A stretch of DNA of 34,902 bases, taken from Pseudomonadales bacterium. Lineage in GTDB: Bacteria > Pseudomonadota > Gammaproteobacteria > Pseudomonadales > Azotimanducaceae. The DNA lies in the NCBI GenBank assembly GCA_028277965.1, contig JANQFF010000452.1:1-34902 (forward strand), given 5' to 3'. The translations under genes and the position numbers were made by a program. A model generated the notes under the pieces. It searched no databases. It worked only from the letters and a program-made list of their open reading frames with translations, and was not told the origin of the DNA. This document shows, piece after piece, positions 1 to 7,466 of the stretch (positions are counted from its first letter, which is position 1; each line of letters starts with the position of its first letter).

Positions 1-53
1 TGGGGTTCTTCGACAAGAACCCGACGCTCGATATCCCCTCTAACTGCCACTAG
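1..53 (+). CDS. C-terminal end of an unidentified gene (partial)
   Basis: The window opens inside an open frame that starts at base 3 and reads GFFDKNPTLDIPSNCH before a TAG stop at 51-53. That stop overlaps the AGGAG ribosome-binding site of the next gene, as expected for the previous gene of one operon. Too little is present to name a family. The tail is judged real because of this tight spacing and because the two other forward frames give less protein-like translations. Only the final 16 codons are visible. Confidence 0.4.
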   Translation, partial: GFFDKNPTLDIPSNCH

Positions 54-62
54 GAGCATGAT

Positions 63-1505
63 ATGGATCAGGATCTCGCTTTCAGGTCAGCAACGGAACT
101 CGCTCAGCTCATCAGAGATCGCGAAATCAGCTCTGAGGAACTGACCCGTCTCTATATCGACCGTATCGAACAGCACGATGGTGACATCAACGCAGTCATC
201 GTGCGCCGATTCGAACAGGCCGTCGACGAAGCTAGAGCGGCAGATAACAGTGAACCATCCGGGCTGCTCCACGGCGTACCCATGACAATCAAAGAGTCAT
301 ACGTGATGGACGGGACCCCGGCTACATGGGGGATACCGTCGTACAAAGACAACGTGGCCGATCACGATGGTCTGGCTGTTTCACGTTTCAAAGCGGCTGG
401 CGCCCACTTTCTGGGCAAAACCAATGTCCCGATCGATCTGGCGGACTTTCAGAGCTACAACGACATCTACGGGACAACCAACAACCCCTGGAATCTCGAA
501 CGTGTGCCCGGCGGTTCTTCCGGAGGAAGCTCGGCAGCCGTCGCAGCAGGGTTCAGTGGGCTCGAGGCGGGTTCCGACATCGGCGGCTCGATCCGCACCC
601 CCGCGCACTTTGCCGGTGTCTACGGCCACAAGCCAACCTACGGCATCATCCCGCAAACCGGGCACGAACTCATGAGCGGGATACCCGATGCAGATCTGTC
701 TGTCTGCGGTCCGCTAGGACGGTCTGCCGCAGATCTCGAGCTTGGCCTCGACGTGATGGCAGGACCGACAGGACGGGAAGCCACAGGATGGCGCCTGGAG
801 CTGCCTGAAGCGCCGTTCGATGATCTCAAAGGTGTACGTGTGGCGCTCTGGCCCACTGACGACATCTCACCCGTGAGCCGGGAGACCGAAGCGCGCGTCC
901 GCCGTGTCGGTGAGATCCTCGAAGGCCTGGGTGCTGTTGTTTCCGACACGGCACGACCCGAATTCGACGTTAAAAAAGCCAACTTTGTATACCAGAATCT
1001 GCTGAACGCTGTGATGTCGAGCGCCCAGCCTCCCGCTGTTATCGCGGAGATTCAGAACGTAGTGGATGGCCTGGACCCGGAGGACATGTCAGACGCCGCT
1101 GTGACCGCTCGAGCAGCCGTGATGCCTCATCGGGAATGGGTCCGGCATGACGTGCGGCGGGAGAAGCTCAGAATCGCGTGGGATGAGTTCTTCGACAACT
1201 GGGACATTCTTGTCTGCCCTCAGTGGGCGGTACCCGCCATTGAGCATGACCACCGACCGGTTGGTGACCGGTCCATTTCCTTCGATGGCGAGACCTACCC
1301 GTATGGGCTGTCGCTCTTCTGGTCAGGCCTGATTATTGCGTCCTACCTGCCGAGCACCTGTTTTCCGACGGGGCTTTCTGAAGACGGTTTGCCGATTGGT
1401 CTGCAGGCTGTTGGTGCGCCCTATCGCGACAGACAAACGATCCGTTTCGCGGACCTGATCACCCGCGAGATCGGTGGCTACACACCCCCACCGGCGCTGG
1501 TTTGA
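63..1505 (+). CDS. Amidase-signature family amidase
   Basis: A 480-aa serine amidase hydrolysing a C-N amide bond; the substrate cannot be told. The Ser-cisSer-Lys triad of the family is visible: Lys77 in VPMTIKES, the Gly/Ser-rich loop GGSSGGS at 150-156 carrying the cis-serine, and the nucleophile Ser176 in SDIGGSIR. Length fits stand-alone family members, which run to about 450-550 aa. The start is supported by AGGAG six bases before the ATG. No signal peptide is seen, so it is probably cytoplasmic. It leads a plus-strand set with a flavin oxidoreductase and an enoyl-CoA hydratase, so it may deliver a carboxylate to CoA-dependent degradation (inference). It resembles GatA, but no gatB or gatC lies nearby, so a role in Gln-tRNA amidation is unlikely. 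Confidence 0.93.
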   Translation: MDQDLAFRSATELAQLIRDREISSEELTRLYIDRIEQHDGDINAVIVRRFEQAVDEARAADNSEPSGLLHGVPMTIKESYVMDGTPATWGIPSYKDNVADHDGLAVSRFKAAGAHFLGKTNVPIDLADFQSYNDIYGTTNNPWNLERVPGGSSGGSSAAVAAGFSGLEAGSDIGGSIRTPAHFAGVYGHKPTYGIIPQTGHELMSGIPDADLSVCGPLGRSAADLELGLDVMAGPTGREATGWRLELPEAPFDDLKGVRVALWPTDDISPVSRETEARVRRVGEILEGLGAVVSDTARPEFDVKKANFVYQNLLNAVMSSAQPPAVIAEIQNVVDGLDPEDMSDAAVTARAAVMPHREWVRHDVRREKLRIAWDEFFDNWDILVCPQWAVPAIEHDHRPVGDRSISFDGETYPYGLSLFWSGLIIASYLPSTCFPTGLSEDGLPIGLQAVGAPYRDRQTIRFADLITREIGGYTPPPALV

Positions 1506-1509
1506 CGAT

Positions 1510-2436
1510 ATGAAATTTGGCGCGCAGATCGGTGTGTACCGCACAACGTGGGACAGGATTGAACAGTCCATCCTGAACTGCGAACAGGGCGTCTGGAACA
1601 GCGTCTGGTTTGCCGACCACTACCTGCCACCGCCGCCTCGCAGGGAAGAAGAACACCTCAACGCCCACGAGGGGTTCAGCGTTGCCGCCGCAGCGGCTGC
1701 CATGACCGATAAAGTGAAGATTGGTCACATGGTGCTCGGCAATACCTACCGCAATCCCGGTCTCACGGCGAAAATGGCAGCTACCGTCGATCAGATCTCC
1801 AGGGGCCGGTTCACACTCTCAATCGGAGCAGCCTGGTTCCAGCGTGAGCATGAAGCGTATGGCTGGGATTTCCCGGACATGAAAGAGCGTCAGGACCGCC
1901 TGCAGGAGGCCTGCGAGCTGCTGCGTACCCTGTTCCACGCGACGGAGCCAGTGACTTACACGGGTAAGTACTACCAGCTCGATGAAGCACCACTGGCTCC
2001 TGGGGGTTACAACGGACCAATCCCAATCATGGTGGGTGGAACCGGAGAAAAACGGACGCTTAAAACCCTCGCAATGTTCGGGGACGTATTCAATCTCGAT
2101 GGATGGGCTGGCGGACCCATGACCCGGGAATACCTCGATTACAAATGGGGTGTGCTTGAAGCCCACTGCGAGGCTGCCGGCCGCGATCCATCCGAGATCA
2201 GGAAGACGATACTCATGCCCACGCTCCTGTCTGACGACAAGACAGCCTGTGAAGCCATGATCAAAGCCCGCAGGCTGGGTGAAGGTTCAGCGATTGGTTC
2301 CAAAGCCTACATCATCGACCGCATTGGAGAGATCATGGAAGGTGGTGTCGATGAAATCATGTTCGGCGGCATTCTCACCGATACCCCGGACGCCTATCTT
2401 GAATACGAAGCAGAGATTCTCTCGGCGTTTAATTAA
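1510..2436 (+). CDS. LLM-class (luciferase-like) flavin-dependent oxidoreductase
   Basis: A 308-aa protein of the bacterial luciferase-like TIM-barrel superfamily, which uses FMN or F420 for monooxygenation or hydride transfer. Family hallmarks are the N-terminal MKFGAQIGVYR strand, VWFADHY near residue 36, the KVKIGHMVLGNTYRNPG segment, ISRGRFTLSIGAAW, and the IPIMVGGTGEKRTLKTLAMFGD phosphate-binding region. An in-frame ATG at 1474 lies inside the amidase gene. The ATG at 1510, four bases after the amidase stop, gives the canonical N-terminus and was chosen. No strong ribosome-binding site precedes it, so translation is probably coupled to the amidase. Substrate and cofactor (FMN versus F420) are unresolved. 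Its neighbours suggest oxidation of an intermediate in the same catabolic route (inference). Confidence 0.9.
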   Translation: MKFGAQIGVYRTTWDRIEQSILNCEQGVWNSVWFADHYLPPPPRREEEHLNAHEGFSVAAAAAAMTDKVKIGHMVLGNTYRNPGLTAKMAATVDQISRGRFTLSIGAAWFQREHEAYGWDFPDMKERQDRLQEACELLRTLFHATEPVTYTGKYYQLDEAPLAPGGYNGPIPIMVGGTGEKRTLKTLAMFGDVFNLDGWAGGPMTREYLDYKWGVLEAHCEAAGRDPSEIRKTILMPTLLSDDKTACEAMIKARRLGEGSAIGSKAYIIDRIGEIMEGGVDEIMFGGILTDTPDAYLEYEAEILSAFN

Positions 2437-2447
2437 CAGGAATTACT

Positions 2448-3227
2448 ATGAACGACGCTGTCGATTATGAGGTCAGCGACGGTGTAGCCACCATCACCCT
2501 GAATCGCCCGGAAATGCTGAACGCGATGAACAACGATCTGATGGGTGGAATATCCTCCGCGATCGATCTCGTGAAAAACGATGACAGTGTTCGCCTGGTT
2601 GTTCTGACAGGCGCCGGTCGCGGGTTCTGCGCAGGCGCGGACCTCAACAGTGCCGCTGATCCGGACCCCGCCGGCCCGTCAGGGGATGACATCTTCAATG
2701 GCGCGGCGCGAGCCTTACACAATTGCCCGGTCCCCACCATCGCCAGGATCAATGGTGCTGCTGCCGGGGGCGGTTTTGGTCTTGCGCTCACCTGCGACAT
2801 CACCATCGCTTCGGACAAGGCGTTTTTTGTCGCGACGTTTGTCCCGAATCTGGGCATCGTGCCCGACATCGGTGCAACCTGGTCCATCCCGCGACGGGTC
2901 GGCCGCGCCCGAGCGCTCGGCATCTCCCTGCTCGGCGAGCGGATCACCGCGGAACAGGCACAGGATTGGGGATTGATCTGGTCCTGTGTACCCCACGATG
3001 ATCTCGACACTGAAGTCGAGCGGGTGGGTGCAATCCTCAAGCGCTCATCACCCGAGGCTGTCACCCGAACCCGGCAGGCCCTCGATGCAGCCATCGACAA
3101 CTCGTTTTCAGACCAGCTCGATGAAGAAATGCGCCACCAGGGGGTTCTGATCCCGAAGAACATGCAGGTTGGCGCACAGGCGTTCCTGGAAAAGCGGGAT
3201 CCCGAATTTCCAGGAGATCGCGGCTAA
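2448..3227 (+). CDS. Enoyl-CoA hydratase/isomerase, PaaG-like
   Basis: A 259-aa crotonase-fold enzyme acting on acyl-CoA thioesters. The oxyanion-hole segments are visible as GRGFCAGADL (residues about 63-72) and NGAAAGGGFGLAL (about 100-112). Both glutamates of classical hydratases appear to be replaced: the position before LALTCD is Gly, and the second falls in the ATFVPNLG segment. An Asp in VPDIGATWSIPR sits where PaaG-type ring-opening isomerases carry their acid/base. The ISLLGERITAEQAQDWGLIW block is also strongly PaaG-like. An AGGA ribosome-binding site precedes the ATG, and the gene starts 11 bases after the flavoenzyme. The last codons (ending GDRG) and the TAA stop lie inside a repeat arm beginning at 3217. 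Isomerase rather than hydratase activity is inferred from alignment by eye. Confidence 0.88.
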   Translation: MNDAVDYEVSDGVATITLNRPEMLNAMNNDLMGGISSAIDLVKNDDSVRLVVLTGAGRGFCAGADLNSAADPDPAGPSGDDIFNGAARALHNCPVPTIARINGAAAGGGFGLALTCDITIASDKAFFVATFVPNLGIVPDIGATWSIPRRVGRARALGISLLGERITAEQAQDWGLIWSCVPHDDLDTEVERVGAILKRSSPEAVTRTRQALDAAIDNSFSDQLDEEMRHQGVLIPKNMQVGAQAFLEKRDPEFPGDRG

Positions 3228-3266
3228 AGCCGCTCCTACAGAGGTAGGAAGATCTCTAGCCGCGAT
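3217..3266. repeat. REP/REPIN-like palindromic element, copy 1
   Basis: Outer arms atcgcggcta (3217-3226) and tagccgcgat (3257-3266) are perfect inverted repeats. Inside them are a small hairpin GGCTAAAGCC and another, TCCTAC-AGAG-GTAGGA. The core GCCGCTCCTACA is shared with four other copies in the window. It lies between two converging operons and overlaps the end of the preceding hydratase gene. It could act as a bidirectional transcription terminator or mRNA-end stabiliser. The right half is shorter than in the other copies. Confidence 0.85.
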
Positions 3267-3276
3267 TCTCTGTTCT

Positions 3277-4575
3277 TCAGTCCGTGATCGCCTGGTAGGT
3301 CAGCAGCATCATCGTTTCCCGTATCGGGTAGGTGCCGTCCGGCAACAACTGAGTGTGCACGAGCCCAACAAGCTCTTCTTCCAGGTCAACCCACATATGG
3401 GTGGTTGCCGCCCCACCCCAGCTGAACGTGCCTTTGGAGATGGGTAATCCCGTCAGAGCAGGATCTGTCACCACAAAACCCGTGAGGCCGAAGCCATAGC
3501 CAAACGCACGGTAGCCGCCACCCAAAGCACCAAAGAGACTTGTCAGCGGATCCGGCGGCAGTTCGGGGCGGAGATGATCGGACATCATGAGCTCGACGGT
3601 TTTGCTCCCAAGATAACGCTTGCCGTTGTACTCACCCCGGTTGGCGAGCATCTGGGCAAACCGCAGATAGTCGCTCACTGTGCCGACCAGCCCCGATCCA
3701 CCCATCTCTATCGGGGGCAGCTCACGGTACGGGCTCTGTGACGGATGATCGATGACCTGCATCCCGCCGCCCTGTTTGGGGCCGTAATTCACCACAAACC
3801 GGTCAAGCTTGTCAGCCGGTACGTAAAAATCGGTATCTACCATTCCTAGGGGGTCGAAGAGGCGTTCTTTCAGGAAGTCCCTGAACGTCATGCCGCTGAC
3901 CACCTCGACGATTCTCCCGAGCACGTCCATCCCGACACTGTAGTTCCACGCGGTTCCCGGCTGAGCGACAAGCGGCATTTTAGCCAGTGCCTTTGTCCAC
4001 TCCTCGAGTGAGGCATAGGGTGATCCCGGGGCCGAACCCAGGATGCCATTCTCGCGATACATGTTGCCTACCGGTGATGGAAAGAAGTCATAGGTGAGGC
4101 CCGAGGTATGGCTCAGAAGATGCTGGATCGTCATGCGCTGAGCGGGTTCCGTGACCGCCTCACCGTTTTCTTCCCCCACGTAAACCTGCATGTCGGCAAA
4201 CTCAGGCAGGTATCTGGAAACAGGATCGGTCAGCAGAAAGTGACCCTCCTCGAACAACAGCATCACAGCCGCGCCCGTGATGAGTTTGCTCTGGGAGTAG
4301 AGGCGGAAGATCGTATTTTTCTCCATCGGCAGACCCTGCTCGACATCACGCAGACCATTAGCCGAGAAGTGAACAACCTGGCCTCTGCGCGCCACGAGAC
4401 TGACCGTTCCTGGAATCTTCCCGTCATCGATGAACCGCTGCAGGCCGGCATCGATCCTCTCGAGTCGCTCACTCGACATCCCAACTCGCTCACCTCGAAC
4501 CACGCGGATATCGCTCGTATCCGCGAGAGCCGATCCAGCCAACATCACCAGACAGATACAGATCAGTTTTTTCAT
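3277..4575 (-). CDS. Exported serine hydrolase of the class C beta-lactamase / family VIII esterase fold
   Basis: A 432-aa protein with a Sec signal peptide (MKKLICICLVMLAGSALA, likely cut after residue 18), so it acts in the periplasm. The catalytic S-x-x-K tetrad is Ser94-Gln-Ser-Lys97. The second motif is Tyr212-Ser-Val in WNYSVGMDVLG. The third-motif region reads WGGAATT where beta-lactamases have KTG. A Trp-Gly-Gly motif there is typical of EstB-like esterases and of uncharacterised 'serine hydrolase' members rather than true beta-lactamases. The ATG overlaps the stop of the upstream hydratase gene (ATGA), with GGAG upstream, so it is the last gene of a three-gene operon with the carboxyltransferase. 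Hydrolysis of an ester or lactone feeding that operon is a reasonable inference. Antibiotic resistance is not indicated. Confidence 0.9.
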   Translation of the reverse strand: MKKLICICLVMLAGSALADTSDIRVVRGERVGMSSERLERIDAGLQRFIDDGKIPGTVSLVARRGQVVHFSANGLRDVEQGLPMEKNTIFRLYSQSKLITGAAVMLLFEEGHFLLTDPVSRYLPEFADMQVYVGEENGEAVTEPAQRMTIQHLLSHTSGLTYDFFPSPVGNMYRENGILGSAPGSPYASLEEWTKALAKMPLVAQPGTAWNYSVGMDVLGRIVEVVSGMTFRDFLKERLFDPLGMVDTDFYVPADKLDRFVVNYGPKQGGGMQVIDHPSQSPYRELPPIEMGGSGLVGTVSDYLRFAQMLANRGEYNGKRYLGSKTVELMMSDHLRPELPPDPLTSLFGALGGGYRAFGYGFGLTGFVVTDPALTGLPISKGTFSWGGAATTHMWVDLEEELVGLVHTQLLPDGTYPIRETMMLLTYQAITD

Positions 4576-5396
4576 TCGTTATTGCTCCCTTCATGAAATT
4601 GCGGGGTGCGCTTCTGCATAAACGCAGAAATTGCTTCTTTAGATTCCGGGTCCTGGCCCGATGCAATCAGGTGCTCTGCTTCGAGCACCAGGCTGTCACG
4701 CAGACTCTGATTGAAACCCTCATTCAGATTGATCTTCATTCGACCGAGCGTCCGTGTCGGCCCATTAGCTATGGCTGCACAGAACTCCATGGCGTCCGCC
4801 CGGAATGTCTCCTGCGGATAAACCCGGTTGAAAATGCCAAGCCGCTCACCCTCTTCGGCGTATATCCGTTCCGATGTGTAAAAAAGCTCTTTGGCCTTCG
4901 CCATGCCGATCAGACGAGGCAAAAACCAACTGGCGCCATAGTCACCTGAAAGCCCGATGTTCTTGAATGCTGTCATCACAAACGCGTTGTCAGACGCGAC
5001 CCTGAGATCACAGGCGAGCGCTATGGAAAGACCCGCACCTGCTGCCGCTCCCGGTAGTGCAGCCACCGTGACTTTCGACATCTCGTGAATCCGCAGCGTC
5101 AGGGTGACCTGTTTGTGCACCAGTTCCGCTATCCGCTCTTTGGGACCCTTCGGTGCACTCAAACCTCCACCCATACCACTCACATCACCGCCTGAGCAGA
5201 AGGCATCACCCGCACCGGTGAGCATGACACACCCTACCCTGTCGTCTTCATCCAACTCGAGAACGGTGCGCCTCAATGCAGGCGTGAGAATGTCACCCAG
5301 CGCGTTTTTCTTGTCCGGTTTATTGAGCGTCACAACACCCACCCGGTTTTCGATGTGGCACAACAGTTCTTCAGTGCCCGTGTCGATGTTGATCAT
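4572..5396 (-). CDS. Enoyl-CoA hydratase/isomerase, PaaG-like (second copy)
   Basis: A 274-aa crotonase-fold protein. Oxyanion-hole segments are GDAFCSGGDVSGMGG and PGAAAGAGLSIALACDLRVAS. As in the enzyme at 2448, the classical catalytic glutamates seem absent, and an Asp is present in LSGDYGASWFLPRLIG. The open frame extends upstream to 5507 into the carboxyltransferase gene. The ATG at 5396 (MINIDTGTEELL) is seven bases after that gene's stop and gives the normal family length. The 3' end overlaps the serine hydrolase start by four bases. The linkage to an acyl-CoA carboxylase suggests short or branched acyl-CoA (or terpenoid-type acyl-CoA) breakdown, where carboxylation and hydration alternate. 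That assignment is inference. Confidence 0.9.
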   Translation of the reverse strand: MINIDTGTEELLCHIENRVGVVTLNKPDKKNALGDILTPALRRTVLELDEDDRVGCVMLTGAGDAFCSGGDVSGMGGGLSAPKGPKERIAELVHKQVTLTLRIHEMSKVTVAALPGAAAGAGLSIALACDLRVASDNAFVMTAFKNIGLSGDYGASWFLPRLIGMAKAKELFYTSERIYAEEGERLGIFNRVYPQETFRADAMEFCAAIANGPTRTLGRMKINLNEGFNQSLRDSLVLEAEHLIASGQDPESKEAISAFMQKRTPQFHEGSNNE

Positions 5397-5403
5397 GGTT
5401 TCC

Positions 5404-6957
5404 TCACGGAATATAAGGGATTTTCGGCGGGCCAAGTTGTGTGCGCAGGACACGTTGCGCATCCTCGGCAAACTCACAAGCCAGCCGCCGGGTTTCCCGG
5501 GGATCAATGATGTCCTGACCGGTGGCTTCCGCCGTGCGGAATGGCGACGCGAGCGCCTGGAGCCTTGCTTCTATTTCTTCACGTTTCGCCTCGGGATCGT
5601 CAGCCGCTTCGATCTCCCGCCGGTAAGCAGCGCTGGCCCCGCCCGCAATATGCATCGACCCCCAGTTCGCTGAAGGCCAGGCGTACCGCCTGAACATCCC
5701 GCTTGGCCGGTGCTGGCACTGCCCGGCAACACCGTAGAGTTTCCCGAGCACAATGGTCAACCAGGGCATCCAGCTCTGCGTCGTCATCGCAACAAGTCGG
5801 GCACCCGCCCGTTCGATACCCTGTAGCTCTGACTCGAGACCCACCATAAATCCCGGTTCATCGGCAAAAGAGATGAGTGGCAGGTGAAAGGTGTTGCAGA
5901 GTTGAATGAGACGGATCACCTTGTTTCCGGCCGCTACATCCGTCGACCCGCCTTTCTGCCGAGGATTATTGGCCATGATTCCCACCGGGTACCCGTTCAA
6001 CCGGGCAAGCCCAGTCACACGTGCGCGGCCGTAGAGAGGCGCAATCTCAAAAAAGGAACCAGCATCGACAATCGAGGCGATGATCTTTTTCGGATCGTAA
6101 ACCTGTCGTGGATTTTGTGGCACAGCTTCTAACAGCCATTCGTCCGCTCTTTCCACAACGTCATCCGTCGCCCCTCGCGGCGCCATTTCGTAAACGTTGG
6201 ACGGCAGGTAGGAGAGAAACTGGCGGACCTGTCGAAATGCATCCTCTTCGTCCACAGCCAGATTGTCTATGGCGCCGCTTTTACTGACATGTATCTTGTC
6301 GCCCCCCAGTTCCTCCTTGGTGATGTCGTACCCGAGAGCTGCTTTCACGACCGGTGGACCGCCCGGAAAGAGGTGGCTTTTATCCTTCAGCATCAGATTG
6401 AAGTGCGCAAAACATGCGTTGATCGCGGGCAGCCCCGCAACCGATCCCAGCAGGGCTGAGACAACCGGCACTTCACTTAAAAGTTCGACGTCAACAGCCG
6501 ACCATACGTTGCCGTCCGGAAGGTAAGTCCGGCCGATTTCCTCAAACGACCGGACGCTCCCACCAGCAGCATCGAGCAGCCGCACGTAGGGTATACGCCA
6601 TTCCTGGGCACGTCGGTTGGAAGGGAGTTCCTGGCCAAGCCCGCCTTTGCTTCCGGCCGAGCCACCACGCACCGTGAAATCACTCGCTGAGACCACCACC
6701 TTGCGGCCGTCCAGATTGAGCATGCCTTCAACGCTTGGTTTCGGGGTAAAACTTTCGAGCGTGTCGTCCCGATAGACGGCGTCTCCCGTAAGACCCATGA
6801 ATTCCCGGAACGACCCGGCATCTCCCAGCCCCACAATACGTTCCCGGACGGTGAGTTTACCGCGCGCCCGCTGACGATCGATCCCTTCCTGACCGCCCAT
6901 CTCCTGCGCCAGCGCTTCGCGCCGTCTCAGCTCATCAACTTCTTTTTCCCAACTCAA
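5404..6957 (-). CDS. Acyl-CoA carboxylase, carboxyltransferase (beta) subunit
   Basis: A 517-aa (from TTG) carboxyltransferase that moves CO2 from biotin to an acyl-CoA. It has the two crotonase-like lobes of the propionyl/methylcrotonyl/geranyl-CoA carboxylase beta family. The N-lobe has RARGKLTVRERI near residue 35 and the FTVRGGSAGSKGG oxyanion loop. The C-lobe has NNPRQKGGSTDVAAGNK, FADEPGFMVGLESE and a GASAAYRREIEA segment. Start choice: an open frame begins with GTG at 7002, but a TTG at 6957 has AAGGGGG five bases upstream and opens the family-like sequence SWEKEVDELRRRE, so TTG is preferred. No biotin carboxylase/biotin-carrier subunit lies in this window, so the partner must be encoded elsewhere. 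First gene of a three-gene operon. Confidence 0.9.
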   Translation of the reverse strand: MSWEKEVDELRRREALAQEMGGQEGIDRQRARGKLTVRERIVGLGDAGSFREFMGLTGDAVYRDDTLESFTPKPSVEGMLNLDGRKVVVSASDFTVRGGSAGSKGGLGQELPSNRRAQEWRIPYVRLLDAAGGSVRSFEEIGRTYLPDGNVWSAVDVELLSEVPVVSALLGSVAGLPAINACFAHFNLMLKDKSHLFPGGPPVVKAALGYDITKEELGGDKIHVSKSGAIDNLAVDEEDAFRQVRQFLSYLPSNVYEMAPRGATDDVVERADEWLLEAVPQNPRQVYDPKKIIASIVDAGSFFEIAPLYGRARVTGLARLNGYPVGIMANNPRQKGGSTDVAAGNKVIRLIQLCNTFHLPLISFADEPGFMVGLESELQGIERAGARLVAMTTQSWMPWLTIVLGKLYGVAGQCQHRPSGMFRRYAWPSANWGSMHIAGGASAAYRREIEAADDPEAKREEIEARLQALASPFRTAEATGQDIIDPRETRRLACEFAEDAQRVLRTQLGPPKIPYIP

Positions 6958-7002
6958 TTTCGCCCCCTTACCCTGACAACGTACCAGAGAATGGCAACAC
7001 AC

Positions 7003-7011
7003 TGCTAATAT
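7003..7011 (+). promoter_or_regulatory. Possible extended -10 promoter for the DUF1330 gene
   Basis: TGCTAATAT fits an extended -10 (TGnTATAAT-like) element in the short divergent spacer between the carboxyltransferase gene and the DUF1330 gene. No convincing -35 hexamer is seen at 16-18 bp. A transcript from here would have a very short leader carrying GAGGAGGT, a near-perfect ribosome-binding site ending four bases before the ATG at 7029. Confidence 0.3.
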
Positions 7012-7028
7012 GGGCTGAGGAGGTACAC

Positions 7029-7466
7029 ATGAACTACGAAAACAGCGTTTATCCCAATGAGGCCCAGATCAAAGGTTTCTCCGAGGCAGGACCTGACGGG
7101 CCGATCTACATGGTGAACCTCCTGAAATTCAAAGAACACGCCGAATACGAGGACGGTCGCGAAACCGATCTGACAGGTGAACAGGCTTACGGGATCTATG
7201 CAGCGGGTGTCGCAAAGTGCCTGGAAGCAGTTGGTGGTGGAGGCATGTTCAGCGCGGACGTGACGCGCCTGATGCTCGGTGAGGTCGAAGACCTGTGGGA
7301 CAAGGTGGCCATTGCCGTGTATCCCTCACGCGCTGCCATGTTCGAGATGATGCAGATGCCCGAAATGCAGGAGATTGGTGTCCACAGGGCGGCAGGTCTT
7401 GCCGGTCAGCTCAATATCGAGACCGCTAATCCAGCGGGTGCCTGGATCGGTAGCGCTATCGGCTAA
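7029..7466 (+). CDS. DUF1330 family protein
   Basis: A 145-aa soluble protein of the dimeric alpha/beta-barrel type. The segment GPIYMVNLLKFKEHAEYEDG, a Gly-rich turn around residues 70-75 and the WDKVAIAVYPSRAAMFEMMQMPEMQ segment are the usual DUF1330 landmarks. Members are related in fold to EthD/antibiotic-monooxygenase proteins, but their reaction is generally unknown. Excellent ribosome-binding site (GAGGAGGT). It converges on the MATE gene and shares its stop bases: CTAA at 7463-7466 is TAA on this strand and TAG on the other. No partner gene makes its role clear. Confidence 0.85.
   Translation: MNYENSVYPNEAQIKGFSEAGPDGPIYMVNLLKFKEHAEYEDGRETDLTGEQAYGIYAAGVAKCLEAVGGGGMFSADVTRLMLGEVEDLWDKVAIAVYPSRAAMFEMMQMPEMQEIGVHRAAGLAGQLNIETANPAGAWIGSAIG

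Noticed and set aside
63-1505. Amidase as GatA of the tRNA amidotransferase
   Set aside because: No gatB or gatC nearby, and the neighbours are catabolic enzymes; the signature alone does not separate the two.
3277-4575. Antibiotic-inactivating beta-lactamase
   Set aside because: The third motif is WGGA instead of KTG and the gene is in an acyl-CoA operon; an esterase-type role is likelier.
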